Positions 12,850 to 24,125 of a stretch of 64,000 nt of DNA are shown here, one piece after another. Below the pieces are notes generated by a model. The model searched no databases. It had not been told where the DNA came from and saw only the letters and a list, made by a program, of their open reading frames with translations. This DNA is from Sipunculus nudus. Lineage: Eukaryota > Annelida > Sipuncula > Golfingiida > Sipunculidae. Every line of letters begins with the position of its first letter. The first letter of the stretch is position 1. Position numbers and translations under genes: made by a program. The stretch lies in the NCBI GenBank assembly GCA_026874595.1, contig CM049320.1, positions 856,001-920,000 of the forward strand, given 5' to 3'.

Positions 12850-14083
12850 CTAATGGGGGTGGCGAGTGTAGCATTTTCTGATATATGCGCCCTTTGGCCA
12901 AAAAGTTCCAGACTCTAACTGATCACAAGACGAGTCCCAAACTCTGACCTTGGCACAGACATATCCAAGGATTTTTCCAGGATACATACGCAAATCTATC
13001 AACTTTACATTTCTCCTTTTGATGTAAGATATCAAATCATCATATGAAACACAGTTTTCTATTTTACCGACGTAATTGTCCACACTATGCCTGTCTCGGT
13101 CTCCGCTCCGTCTCAGCGAGAAAACACCAGTGAACGAGCCTTCTATTGTATCTGTTTTCCTGTTGTTATGCGTGCGTGTGTGGAAAGTGTCAGATGTGCC
13201 CGTGAAGTTGCCATCCCATTCGGCGCAGTATCAGATAAATTCAAATGACTGTTCGACTGCTGCACACTCGATCTAGTATCAGACTGCCGTCCTGATATCT
13301 GGCGTCCATTTTGAAGGGCATCCGCATACGGTCTGCTTTCTGGTGAAAAAAAGCGTGATTCTATTTCCGCAATTTTTGCACGCAAACATTTCGGTGATGT
13401 CATTGCGGATTCTGCCTTGTGGGCAAAGTCTTTGATGTCGTTATCTGCAGACCGGGGCCTTCCATACGACAATCTGATGTCATTTCCAATCTTCAAATGA
13501 TCAGTTACAGCCTCATATGTCATTTCTCCTGCACGTCTCTTCATATTATTGATTAAACTGGAATGTTTTGCTAAATCATCCTTCCCACCTCTCACAGAAG
13601 TTTCGAATGTAGAGCGCATCATGCCAAGTTCATCAAATCACCTTTTAATATCATTTTTTTTTCATGTCTGCCATCTCTACACTTAACTAAGACAATTCAA
13701 CTGATTGTTGAGCTATGTAATCCTTCACGCCATTCAAGCTGTTTAAAATTTGCACACTCTGACTGAATTTCTTCCAGTTTCACATCGTGATGAGCTACTG
13801 TGTCAGCCAAGCTGCTACAACTGTCAAAAGGAACATGAAGGTTATCAGAGGGTTTACCGGAGCTTTCAATTAAAACACTGCCGCTAGATTTTCTCGTTGT
13901 GAAAATACTGGAAAGCTCTTCGGCTGGAGCATCACAGATGAATGAGGCCAGTATGTAGCAGTCTTTGGCCAGCTTTTCACCGAGACTTTGTCCCATTTGA
14001 GACTTTGGCTTTTGCCGTTTAAGACCCTCCTCATTTAACAGTTCATGTGACTGCGCAATAACGTTAACAACGGAGGTATTCAT
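12850..14083 (-). pseudogene. LINE ORF1 remnants
   Basis: Three minus-strand open fragments (14083-13697, 13622-13143, 13083-12850) lie upstream of the endonuclease in the position expected of ORF1. The first is charged with a possible coiled-coil character. The second is Ser/Arg/Asn-rich. The third ends with GTFWPKGAYIRKCYTR, which looks like a conserved C-terminal patch. I recognise no named domain such as an RRM or zinc knuckle. The assignment rests on position and orientation. Confidence 0.5.
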
Positions 14084-14331
14084 GTTACGTGTGTCCAGGG
14101 AAAATCAGCCAGGCGTGACTTAGTATCTGACTAATGAAAACAATTTTCTGAGAATGAACTCAACAAATATTTGTCAGACACTCACCGTAATTCAGTTATT
14201 TGTTGCTTAGAATGCACAGTACCTGTATGCAACGTTTTGAGGAAAAGGGTGGCTTATTTCTGAAGAAAATCATGATAATTTCTCCCCATGAACCGATGTC
14301 GCGCGCCACCTGGGAACCTGTCATGTGAATT

Positions 14332-14536
14332 TTTTTTTTGCTCATACTCGTGTTTGCCTTATTATACGTTTGTTATCTGTTCTATGTTTATTATTTTGCT
14401 AATTCTTGTGTTTGCCTACTAAAACGTTTTTATCTGTTCTGTGTATATTTGTTTGTTCATACTCGTGTTTGCCTAATTATACATTTGTTATCTGTTCTAT
14501 GTATATCTCTTTGCTCAGACTTGTGTTTGCCTATTG
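14332..14536. repeat. 58-bp satellite remnant, right of the LINE
   Basis: About three and a half diverged units beginning GCTCATACTCGTGTTTGCC near 14340. They match the decayed units at 7300-8185, so the main satellite originally extended to here before the LINE inserted. Confidence 0.85.
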
Positions 14537-14865
14537 TTACGGCCCACGTTCACATTATTTTACGAAGTCCGCATTTCCGTGGGGAGGTACCTCCAGCGAA
14601 CAGCGCAGTCCACGGCCCCTGGGTTGAATATGAAAAGCCTCAAGTGAATCGTGAGTCAACCCTATGTAATACTGATGGGCATGGCGCAAAAGTTATCTGA
14701 CGTGTTCTGTGTATTGTTTTCGTATGTTTCGCGTATCGTTTCTGCGTGAAGTGCTTTTGTTCCATGGCGAGTTTGCTTGTGCGTCGTTACTGGTGGACGA
14801 CCGAAGACCCGGGAATGCGCTAAAACCACAGGGAGAGATCTTCTTGTGGGACTTCAGTGCTTCGG
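14537..14865. mobile_element. Unidentified ~330-bp insertion in the satellite
   Basis: A GC-richer segment interrupts a satellite unit: the left unit ends at CCTATTGTTAC and the right flank resumes at TTATCGTTTGTTATCTG. The short GTTAC/GTTAT similarity at the two junctions could be an eroded target duplication. No coding capacity, tRNA promoter boxes or inverted termini were recognised. It may be a non-autonomous element. Confidence 0.4.
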
Positions 14866-14925
14866 TGTTATCGTTTGTTATCTGTTCTGTGTATATTTGG
14901 TTGCTCTTACTCTTTTGTACAAGTT
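14866..14925. repeat. Terminal 58-bp satellite unit
   Basis: The stretch GTTTGTTATCTGTTCTGTGT and the following TTGCTCTTACTC match the 58-bp unit. This is the last recognisable copy on the right. Confidence 0.7.
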
Positions 14926-15135
14926 ATTTGTAAAATAAAATCTGGAAAAGTTTGTATGAAAATGAGTTCACATACGCACGGCACGGCAATGACTATGCGG
15001 TAAGAGTGTCCGGCTATTTTCCAGATCTTGATCTTGAAGAGATATTTGAGGTTGACTGACATATTCTTACGGCGCCACTCCCCAAAATGACTTCAGTGCC
15101 ATTATGCACGGGCATCCTTTCCAAGCATTACTATA

Positions 15136-15376
15136 AACCTAATTATTTAATTTCATGGATTGTACAACTAATTATAATAACTAATATGAGGCACTCTCCA
15201 TGGCTCGGATGTTGGCGCTCGGTGGTCGGTAAAGGTGGAGGAAATCGGAGACCCGGAGAAAACCACCGACCATGGGTGGGCCACTACAGCCCAATCTCAT
15301 AGCCAAGCCGGGAATCGAACCCGCGTCGCCAGTGGAGATGGCCGAGCGTTTTACCACTCAGCTGTAAAGGCCCCTA
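15136..15376 (-). mobile_element. tRNA-derived SINE, copy 1
   Basis: Read on the minus strand the element starts with a tRNA-like head. An A-box-like segment AGCTGAGTGGTAAAACG is followed by the B box GGGTTCGATTCCCGG, together forming an internal RNA polymerase III promoter. A conserved body follows (GGTTTTCTCCGGGTC, then CCATGGAGAGTGCC) and the 3' part contains GTTGTACAATCCATG. The same body and tail recur near 49322 and 50350. Non-autonomous elements of this build use LINE enzymes to move. The family could be one of the V-SINE-like molluscan SINEs, but I cannot confirm the name. Confidence 0.7.
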
Positions 15377-16280
15377 TTTTAATAGTTCTAAGACCAAAAG
15401 ATATCCCGAAACGTCAAAATATCTCGATTTTGCTTTTGTTCATAGAGTACCCGGGGCAATGTGTACACCAAAAAAACGCATTGTCACTGTCGTCGCGGTT
15501 GTCGGATAAACGGATAAATGTAAAACTGATGCTCTATCGCGATTCCACTCTTTTGTGTTTGTGGCCAGGGCGAGGATGAAACCGTCGACCACCAGGCTAT
15601 ATCAGTTACAAAAAGTTGTGATCACACCTCTATACTTCCTCGAAACTTAACGTAACTTTCAATAAATACCCAATCAATCTTATATAGTTCCCAATACAAC
15701 ATTCATATTTTATATCTCTGTGGCGTGAACGCCAAATCCTGATAATTTGTGTGCAGAGCGTCATCTGGTGGTAAATTACTGAATTAATATTTTGAAAAGA
15801 AGACATTGACTTTCATAGTGATGAAGCACACAAGCAAGTTAGGGGGCTACAAGAAATGTAAAACATAATAAAACAACAAGAAGCAAAAGCACGGTTAAGA
15901 GCGCAATAAGGTCCGAATGTGAGTATAGGTCTCATATAAGCACGCACATTATGTGAATTAGTGGAGCCAATGTAAAAATAACACTTGGTGCCAAGCACCT
16001 GAGACCATTGAACCCTAAAGTTATCATCAGTTTAAAATCTAATTGTATTTATCTGATATGAAATATCTGAAATGTTCTAGTAGATATTCTATATTTAATA
16101 TATAAAAGGTAATTATTTATTGGAGACCTTTATTATCGCCTTTACCATATTTGAGGATGTTGTGTTTCAAGGTTAAATGTATGATGAAATATTAAAATAT
16201 GCTCATAATTTTTTTATTGATTTTGTATGTGTGTGAAGTGGCTAAATGTGGACACATTGTGCGTATAGGCGGGCTTAGCT
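15377..16280. other. No recognised feature
   Basis: About 900 bp of AT-rich sequence. The open frames are short and show no codon structure or family similarity. No repeat structure is evident. Confidence 0.5.
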
Positions 16281-17358
16281 GCAATGAGGCCACGTTAACA
16301 TAACGAATGAGTGGCAACGTGTAGGTCCAGACACGGGCTCCATACAATGAGGCCACGTTAACATAACGAATGAGTGGCCACGTGTATGTCCAGACACGGG
16401 CTCCATACAGTGAGGCCACGTTAACATAACAAATGAGTGGCCACGTGTATGTCCAGACACGGGCTCCATACAGTGAGGCCACGTTAACATAACGAATGAG
16501 TGGCCACGTGTATGTCCAGACACGGGCTCCATACAGTGAGGCCACGTTAACATAACGAATGAGTGGCCACGTGTATGTCCAGACACGGGCTCCATACAGT
16601 GAGGCCACGTTAACATAACGAATGAGTGGCCACGAGTATGTCCAGACACGGGCTCCATACAGTGAGGCCACGTTAACATAACGAATGAGTGGCCACGTGT
16701 ATGTCCAGACACGGGCTCCATACAGTGAGGCCACGTTAACATAACGAATGAGTGGCCACGTGTATGTCCAGACACGGGCTCCATACAGTGAGGCCACGTT
16801 AACATAACGAATGAGTGGCCACGTGTTTGTCCAGACACGGGCTCCATACAGTGAGGCCACGTTAACATAACGAATGAGTGGCCACGAGTATGTCCAGACA
16901 CGGGCTCCATACAGTGAGGCCACGTTAACATAACGAATGAGTGGCCACGTGTATGTCCAGACACGGGCTCCATACAGTGAGGCCACGTTAACATAACGAA
17001 TGAGTGGCCACGTGTATGTCCAGACATGGGCTCCATACAGTGAGGCCACGTTAACATAACGAATGAGTGGCCACGTGTATGTCCAGACACGGGCTCCATA
17101 CAGTGAGGCCACGTTAACATAACGAATGAGTGGCCACGTGTATGTCCAGACACGGGCTCCATACAGTGAGGCCACGTTAACATAACGAATGAGTGGCCAC
17201 GAGTATGTCCAGACATGGGCTCCATACAGTGAGGCCACGTTAACATAACGAATGAGTGGCCACGAGTATGTCCAGACACGGGCTCCATACAGTGAGGCCA
17301 CGTTAACATAACGAATGAGTGGCCACGTGTATTTCCAGACACGGGCTCCATACAGTGA
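16281..17358. repeat. 63-bp minisatellite, ~17 copies
   Basis: Very homogeneous units containing GAGGCCACGTTAACATAACG and GAGTGGCCACGTG. The unit has several short palindromes (GTTAAC, GTGGCCAC, CACGTG). The period is 21 codons, so two minus-strand frames stay open across the whole array with repeating 21-residue peptides. These frames have no start context, no unique flanks and no family similarity, so they are not annotated as genes. Low divergence between copies suggests recent expansion. Confidence 0.93.
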
Positions 17359-17384
17359 CGCTTTTGGTGGTAGTAAAGGAGAAC

Positions 17385-17490
17385 AGGGATGTTGAAGATG
17401 ATCCGGATGCTGAGGATGACGCGGATGTTGAGGATGACACGGACGTTGACGATGACTCAGATGCTGAGGATTACGTTTAGGTTAACCTTA
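17385..17490 (+). repeat. Degenerate 18-bp repeat, acidic in one frame
   Basis: Five to six imperfect copies of an 18-bp GATGTTGAGGATGACxxG unit. One frame reads as short acidic hexapeptides (EDDADV-like) and then meets a stop near 17478. It directly abuts the 63-bp array. No gene context is visible. Confidence 0.6.
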
Positions 17491-17998
17491 ACCCCTAACA
17501 CGAATGTTGACACGGATGTTGAGATACAGATGATGGACATGACACTGGATTTAAGAATGACACGGATATCTCGGATGCTGGTTAATGTAATTCAATTCAC
17601 AGGAGAGTACGGAAATAACTCTTAGAAATGATCAAGGGTAGCATCCAGCCCGGTCCTAGATAATGTCTATACTTCTCAACAGATGGCACCAGCTTACCGA
17701 ATGTGTGTATCTGTTCTTCTGGCATTCTGTTTTATATCAGCCACATTCGTGAACTTGAATGTAAATACAAAAGTTATGGTGTAACTCTGGCAGTTATCAG
17801 ACATGGTCGAGCACAAGCCTCGCGAATATCTGATAAATTGAAATAAACGGAGACCACATGGACACTTTAACAAAGGATACGGGTCAGGCCATGTCGTCTT
17901 AATCAGTCTTCATTTTTCGTTGTATAGGCTCGAAAAAAAGTAAAACCATTCGCAAAATATGAAAGTACAATTCGTAAGCATGTTTGTCTTAATTTATT

Positions 17999-18049
<51 letters not shown>

Positions 18050-18368
18050 TATATAGATATATATATATATATAATATGAACAACATAAAAATATATATAT
18101 ATATATACTTAATTTTTAACTGACATCGATGTGAATTAGTGTGTGAAACCTGAGTTAAAGTCACAAATTCGCTTACTGTGCCTCCAAGACCTTTTTCTGT
18201 GTGTGTGGGTGAGGGGGGGGGGGGGGGGGGGATGCCTCGTCATTTTAGGCAGTGTTTTGTCAGCCTCACTTTGTAGGGGAATAAAAACAATAATATAAAA
18301 CCAAGCGATTTCCGGATAATACTGTTATCCAGGTTATAATTTCTACGTACTTACCTCAATTATCCGCC
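17491..18368. other. Intergenic with microsatellites
   Basis: No gene is recognised. It holds a TA run at about 18003-18074, a second at about 18092-18108, and a run of about 20 G at 18212-18232. Confidence 0.7.
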
Positions 18369-19713
18369 AAATATGCATACTGAGATCATTTGGGACATGG
18401 TAAATATGCATCTCATACTGAGATCATTTGGGACATGGTCAATATGCATCTCATACTGAGATCATTTGGGACATGGTAAATATGCATCTCATACTGAGAT
18501 CATTTGGGACATGGTAAATATGCATCTCATACTGAGATCATTTGGGACATGGTAAATATGCATCTCATACTGAGATCATTTGGGACATGGTAAATATGCA
18601 TCTCATACTGAGATCATTTGGGACATGGTAAATATGCATCTCATACTGAGATCATTTGGGACATGGTAAATATGCATCTCATACTGAGATCATTTGGGAC
18701 ATGGTAAATATGCATCTCATACTGAGATCATTTGGGACATGGTAAATATGCATCTCTTACTGAGATCATTTGGGACATGGTAAATATGCATCTCATACTG
18801 AGATCATTTGGGACATGGTAAATATGCATCTCATACTGAGATCATTTGGGACATGGTAAATATGCATCTCATACTGAGATCATTTGGGACATGGTAAATA
18901 TGCATCTCATACTGAGATCATTTGGGACATGGTAAATATGCATCTCATACTGAGATCATTTGGGACATGGTAAATATGCATCTCACACTGAGATCATTTG
19001 GGACATGGTAAATATGCATCTCACACTGAGATCATTTGGGACATGGTAAATATGCATCTCATACTGAGATCATTTGGGACATGGTAAATATGCATCTCAT
19101 ACTGAGATCATTTGGGACATGGTAAATATGCATCTCATGCTGAGATCATTTGGGACAAGGTCAATATGCATCTCATGCTGAGATCATTTGGGACATGGTA
19201 AATATGCATCTCATACTGAGATCATTTGGGACATGGTAAATATGCATCTCATACTGAGATCATTTGGGACATGGTAAATATGCATCTCATACTGAGATCA
19301 TTTGGGACATGGTAAATATGCATCTCATACTGAGATCATTTGGGACATGGTAAATATGCATCTCATACTGAGATCATTTGGGACATGGTAAATATGCATC
19401 TCATACTGAGATCATTTGGGACATGGTAAATATGCATCTCATACTGAGATCATTTAAGACATGGTAAATATGCATCTCATACTGAGATCATTTGGGACAT
19501 GGTAAATATGCATCTCATACTGAGATCATTTAGGACATGGTAAATATGCATCTCATACTGAGATCATTTAGGACATGGTAAATATGCATCTCATACTGAG
19601 ATCATTTAGGACATGGTAAATAGGCATCTCATACTGAGATCATTTGGGACATGGTAAATAGGCATCTCATACTGAGATCATTTGGGACATGGTAAACATG
19701 CATCTCATACTGA
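18369..19713. repeat. 38-bp minisatellite, ~35 copies
   Basis: Tandem units reading through ATTTGGGACATGGTAAATAT and GCATCTCATACTGAGATC. Each unit contains a small inverted repeat, ATCTCA and TGAGAT around a 3-nt TAC loop. Most copies are identical or differ by one base; variants (CACACTG, TTTAGG, TTTAAG) cluster, suggesting local homogenisation. Confidence 0.95.
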
Positions 19714-19949
19714 TAACATTCCTTCCCAAGGTTAACCGGCTGACAAGCGAAAGCAGTGTTTGACACAACTCACATTTTTTCACATTTATATGCATCTTTG
19801 AATGCAGATTTTTAGTTTGGAAACGATAGAATAAGCCAGATATAGAGTTTTGGAATTTGCGTTTACAACTAGCGAGCTTTCACTCCCCGAAGGTTATATG
19901 TTTTTTGTTTATCAACATTGGTAGATGTACCGTGTTCACTAAGTTTGCA

Positions 19950-21432
19950 GATAAATAAGCTCTGGATCCATCAGATAGAGACTTAAGAACGTTACTTAAC
20001 AAATAAACAAGCCCATGCATCCATCAAATAGAGATTCAAGAAATTTACTTAACAGATTAACAAGCCCACGCATCCATCAAATAGAGATTTAAGAACTTTA
20101 CTTAACAGATAAACAAGCCCACGTATCCATCAAATAGAGATTCAAGAACTTTACTTAACAGATCAACAAGCCCACGCATCCACCAAATAGAGATTTAAGA
20201 GCTTAACAAATAAACAAGCCCATGCATCCATCAAATAGAGATTCAAGAACTTTACTTAACAGATTAACAAGCCCACGCATCCACCAAATAGAGATTTAAG
20301 AGCTTAACAAATAAACAAGCCCATGCATCCATCAAATAGATATTTAAAAACTTTACTTAACAATGTATCCATCAAATAGAGATTTAAGAACTTTACTTAA
20401 CAAATAAACAAGCCATGGTATCCATCAGATAGAGATTTATGAACTTAACAGATAAACAAGCCCATGTATCCATCAAATAGAGATTCAAGAACTTTACTTA
20501 ACATATTATCAAGCCCACGCATCCACCAAATAGAGATTTAAGAGCTTAACAAATAAACAAGTCCACACATCCATCAAATAGATATTTAAAAACTTTACTT
20601 AACAATGTATCCATCAAATAGAGATTTAAGAACTTTACTTAACAAATAAACAAGCCATGGTATCCATCAGATAGAGATTTATGAACTTAACAGATAAACA
20701 AGCCCACGTATCCATCAGATAAAGATTTAAGAACTTTACTTAACAAATAAACAAGCTTATACATCCATCAAACAGAGATTTAAGAGCTTAACAAATTAAC
20801 AAGCCCATGCATCCATAAAATAGAGATTCAAGAACTTTACTTAACAGATTAACAAGCCCACGCATCCACCAAATAGAGATTTAAGAGCTTAACAAATAAA
20901 CAAGCCCACGCATCCATCAAATAGATATTTAAAAACTTTACTTAACAATGTATCCATCAAATAGAGATTTAAGAACTTTACTTAACAAATAAACAAGCCA
21001 TGGTATCCATCAGATAGAGATTTATGAACTTAACAGATAAACAAGCCCATGTATCCATCAAATAGAGATTCAAGAACTTTACTTAACAGATTAACAAGCC
21101 CACGCATCCACCAAATGAAGATTTAAGAGCTTAACAAATAAACAAGCCCACGCATCCATCAAATAGATATTTAAAAACTTTACTTAACAATGTATCCATC
21201 AAATAGAGATTTAAGAACTTTACTTAACAAATAAACAAGCCATTGTATCCATCAGATAGAGATTTATGAACTTAACAGATAAACAAGCCCATGTATCCAT
21301 CAAATAGAGATTTAAGAACTTTACTTAACAAATAAACAAGCCCGTGTATCCATCAGATAGAGATTTATGAACTTAACAGATAAACAAGCCCATGCATCCA
21401 TCAAATAGAGATTTAAGAACTTTACTTAACAG
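19950..21432. repeat. Mixed-length tandem repeat (about 47 and 54 bp)
   Basis: Units share CATCCATCAAATAGAGATT and ACTTTACTTAACAGAT. Long (about 54 bp) and short (about 47 bp or less) units alternate in a recurring order. For example, the block starting AACAATGTATCCATC returns near 20361, 20606, 20945 and 21187, so there is a higher-order structure. No coding capacity. Confidence 0.9.
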
Positions 21433-21777
21433 GAATCACTTTCAGTTCAAAATTATGTACGCGGAATAAGCTAGAAAATCACAAGGTTGACAGAAAAGGT
21501 AGGGAAAAGCTGGCTATTAACAAAGCTAACAGGAAAGAAACCCCTTAAAATTACCTCTTTACTGAAGGTGTGGTACATTCATAATGGTCGAGAGAACTAT
21601 ATGCCATAAATAGAGTTCCTGTAATTATTTAAGGACTCCTTTCCAATGAATTCAATCAATTTTTGTTGTCAGTTGTTTTTTTTTCATGTGGTTATCAACT
21701 ATGACATAATCACTGGTAAAGAAAACCCAACAAAACGACAGATCTGTTGATTTGCAGTTCTGAATGCAGTTCTGAAC
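21433..21777. other. No recognised feature
   Basis: About 345 bp of unique-looking AT-rich sequence between the tandem array and the dispersed repeats. No coding signal. Confidence 0.5.
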
Positions 21778-23267
21778 TAGGGACCCATTGGCCTCGATGC
21801 TCAGCTTAATTTGTCGGCAAGGATATATTTATGAACCTTTTTCGAAATGTGGGCTCTGTGACCCTGACAAAAAATCTAATAACTTTCTCTCCTTGAACTT
21901 AAAGCATTTTGATTTTCATAATAGTCTTTTAAAGAAGTGGGTGCGGTGACCTTGACCTCTGACACAGTAGTCTCAAAATCTACAGATTTCTTCCATTTTT
22001 GCAGGTAAGCCATATGTGAAAGATGGAATGTTGAGGTGAAAAATTTGATTTACAATGCATCCTCAATTTCTCTAAGATGTTGGTCCTGTGACCTTCACCT
22101 TTGACCTCGGGACCCCGAAATCAAAATGGTTCTTACTTTATTGGTGGGTCATTAATAAATCAAGTTCGAAGCCAATCTGTCTATCCAAACCAGAGTTATT
22201 ATCCATAAACTAATTTGTGAACGGGTGGGCCCTGAGACCTTGACCTTAAAATCGAAAATAATCTTCCCCTATTGGCGGGTGAGCAATATCTGGAAGATTG
22301 TAGGTTTGTGATGTACAGTTTGGCTTAAAATGCATCCACAATCTTTTTAAGTAAATAGTTCCTGAACCTTGAACTTTGACCTCATGGCCCCAAAATCGAT
22401 CGGGTTTTTACTTAAGTGTTGGGCCCTATATAAGTCAAGTTTGACACCAATATGTAAACTGGAGTTATCATCAGCAAACTTATTTGTGAACAGATGGCAC
22501 CTGTGACCTAGAACTTACGACCCAAAGTTCAAGTTGGTTCTTCCATTGTTGGGAGGTCAGCTATATGCGCCAAATGGAAGGTTTTGGATGGCTAAAAATG
22601 CATCGACAATCTTTTGAAAGAAGGTGGGCCATACAGAAGTCAAGTATGAAATCAGTATGTTGATCCACACTGGAGCATCTGGAAACAAATTTGTGGATGG
22701 ACTGCACATGGAGAGACGAAAAGACGGACTTGGAGGGTGATTAATATAAGGCATCCACTTATGATCATAAACACACAAGGTTTCGGGACACTAGATTAAA
22801 CCAGGGCTGAGAAACTAACATGATTGCTGTCATTTTACAGTATAAAAAAAATAGAAACAAGGGACCTGTGGGTCACGGCGCTCAGCTGAAATTAATTATG
22901 AGTATACTTTTTTACATATCCCAAAATATTGAACCACGACACACAGTTAATGTGTTAGTTTATCATTATTTGAGAAATGTACACAATACTCATATTTGGA
23001 GTTTCCTGTGTACATTTATGAGTTACATAAAACATGCAGGGGTCCCTCATTATTACATATTTGAAGAAATACTGGTATCTAAACTAAGAGACTGTTATAT
23101 CTTGACCTCATGAACCCAAAACCAAAAGGGCTCTTTCTTTAGTGGTGGGCCATATATTAATCTGTTTGAAACAAATATATCAATCCAACCTGGAGTTATC
23201 ATCTGGATATAAATATGTGGACAGATAACCCCTGTGACCTTCATGACCCCCAAAATAACAAGTGACC
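21778..23267 (+). mobile_element. GCTCAGCTGA family repeat with internal ~140-bp repeats
   Basis: Begins with a degenerate copy of the family head (GGGACCCATTGG...GCTCAGCTT near 21779). It then runs through diverged tandem units of about 140 bp that recur as GTCCTGTGACCTTGACC, a GGTTCTTCTCC-type segment, GCCATATGTGAAAGATGGAA and TGGCTTAAAATGCATCC. A second head (GGGACCTGTGGGTCACGG then CGCTCAGCTGAA) starts near 22859, so at least two copies are joined. No open reading frame resembles a transposase. Other copies lie in the GAPDH introns. Confidence 0.65.
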
Positions 23268-23651
23268 CATGCGACATCATTGGCTTAGATTCATTATTTC
23301 CAGTCAATTTTTTTAAGAACATTTTGCCAATTTTGTTGAAACTTTTTACTCTGATGAAATATACCTATGTCTGGTTGAAAAACAGTGAGATGATGGTCTG
23401 AGGCAAAATGTATGGTTGTTGAGCTATCAGGAACTAATCCCATAGCTTGCTTGATACCTGGCAGTCTAAAAAGGAACACAGGCCACATATAAGATCAAAA
23501 TATAAAGCAAAAATCAAGGAAATCCATGCAAGAATTATTGAGAAACAGGCGCTTCTGTTTGAATTTTTATTCAAAACAAGCCAACTGTACTGAATTTAAT
23601 AAATGATGGTCATATTTATTAAGAAATCTCTGACCCAATCCGTTGCAAGAG
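23268..23651 (+). mobile_element. Left half of an interrupted GCTCAGCTGA-family element
   Basis: Colinear with 42829-43264: both run from GTGACCCATG through TCCAGTCAA, CTTGCTTGA and GCCAACTGTACTG to GACCCAATCC. Similarity stops near 23651. The other half resumes near 27446, so the stretch between is a later insertion. Confidence 0.65.
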
Positions 23652-23679
23652 TGGGGGGAGTCACAACACCTTTGGATAT

Positions 23680-23923
23680 GGTGGGAGTTAAAGCACCTCT
23701 GCTTATAAATAAAGAATAAAATTTAATTTAAATGAAATTATTTTTAAATATTTAAAAACAGGCAGAGAGATGGATACACCTTTGGATATAAATAGAGAAT
23801 ATGGAATTAAATTCAGTGGTGCTTACAGGGACTGGTGGGAGTTAAAGCACCTCTGCTTATAAATAAAGAATAAAATTTAATTTAAATGAAATTATTTTTA
23901 AATATTTAAAAACAGGCAGAGAG
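23680..23923. repeat. 90-bp direct repeat, two copies
   Basis: 23680-23769 and 23834-23923 are the same 90-bp AT-rich sequence (GGTGGGAGTTAAAGCACC to GGCAGAGAG) offset by 154 bp. The second copy ends exactly where the Penelope-like element's inverted repeat begins, so the duplication may be connected with that insertion. Confidence 0.9.
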
Positions 23924-24125
23924 TAATGTAAGCATTGCGCTCGGCCATGACTTCGATGCGGTCTGCTAGGTTAAGGGAAGAAGTTTATCATCACATCACT
24001 AAGACATACAAAAAAGCAGACAGAAATATCTGTAAAAATATCAATACAGAAGCCAAAGAAATAGCCGGTTCCCTTAACCTAGCAGACCGCATCGAAGTCA
24101 TGGCCGAGCGCAATGCTTACATTAC
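23923..24125. repeat. Perfect 57-bp inverted repeat at the PLE 5' edge
   Basis: 23923-23979 is the exact reverse complement of 24069-24125, with an 89-bp spacer. The right arm is coding for the Penelope-like protein (residues LADRIEVMAERNA). The left arm is the same sequence in antisense. The left arm, and the Met codons within it, are therefore not the authentic protein N-terminus. Confidence 0.95.

Larger units (their letters stand above)
8186..14331 (-). mobile_element. Decayed APE-type LINE inserted in the 58-bp satellite
   Basis: A non-LTR retrotransposon read on the minus strand from about 14331 to 8186. Going 5' to 3' it holds ORF1 remnants, an AP-endonuclease domain, a linker, reverse transcriptase fragments and a C-terminal fragment. 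Its 3' end on the minus strand carries GGAAGAAATAAAGG followed by an AAC-rich tail at about 8186-8212, matching the 3' end of the plus-strand LINE near 59970. Recognisable 58-bp satellite lies on both sides (to 8185 and from about 14332), so the LINE landed inside the satellite. Stops and frameshifts are spread throughout. It also appears to hold secondary insertions (11270-11990 and perhaps 8400-8960). No clear target-site duplication was seen. The exact ends are approximate. Confidence 0.8.

Noticed and set aside
16192-17351. Two overlapping minus-strand frames of about 360 codons with 21-residue repeats.
   Set aside because: They follow from a 63-bp period divisible by three. Both frames are equally open, and neither has a recognisable domain or unique coding flanks.
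17385-17490. An acidic-repeat protein gene.
   Set aside because: The acidic frame is only about 30 codons and runs directly into a stop. It is better read as a degenerate 18-bp repeat.
23935-23979. The upstream Met codons as the true start of the PLE protein.
   Set aside because: This stretch is the exact reverse complement of 24069-24125, so it is antisense sequence fused by the fold-back.
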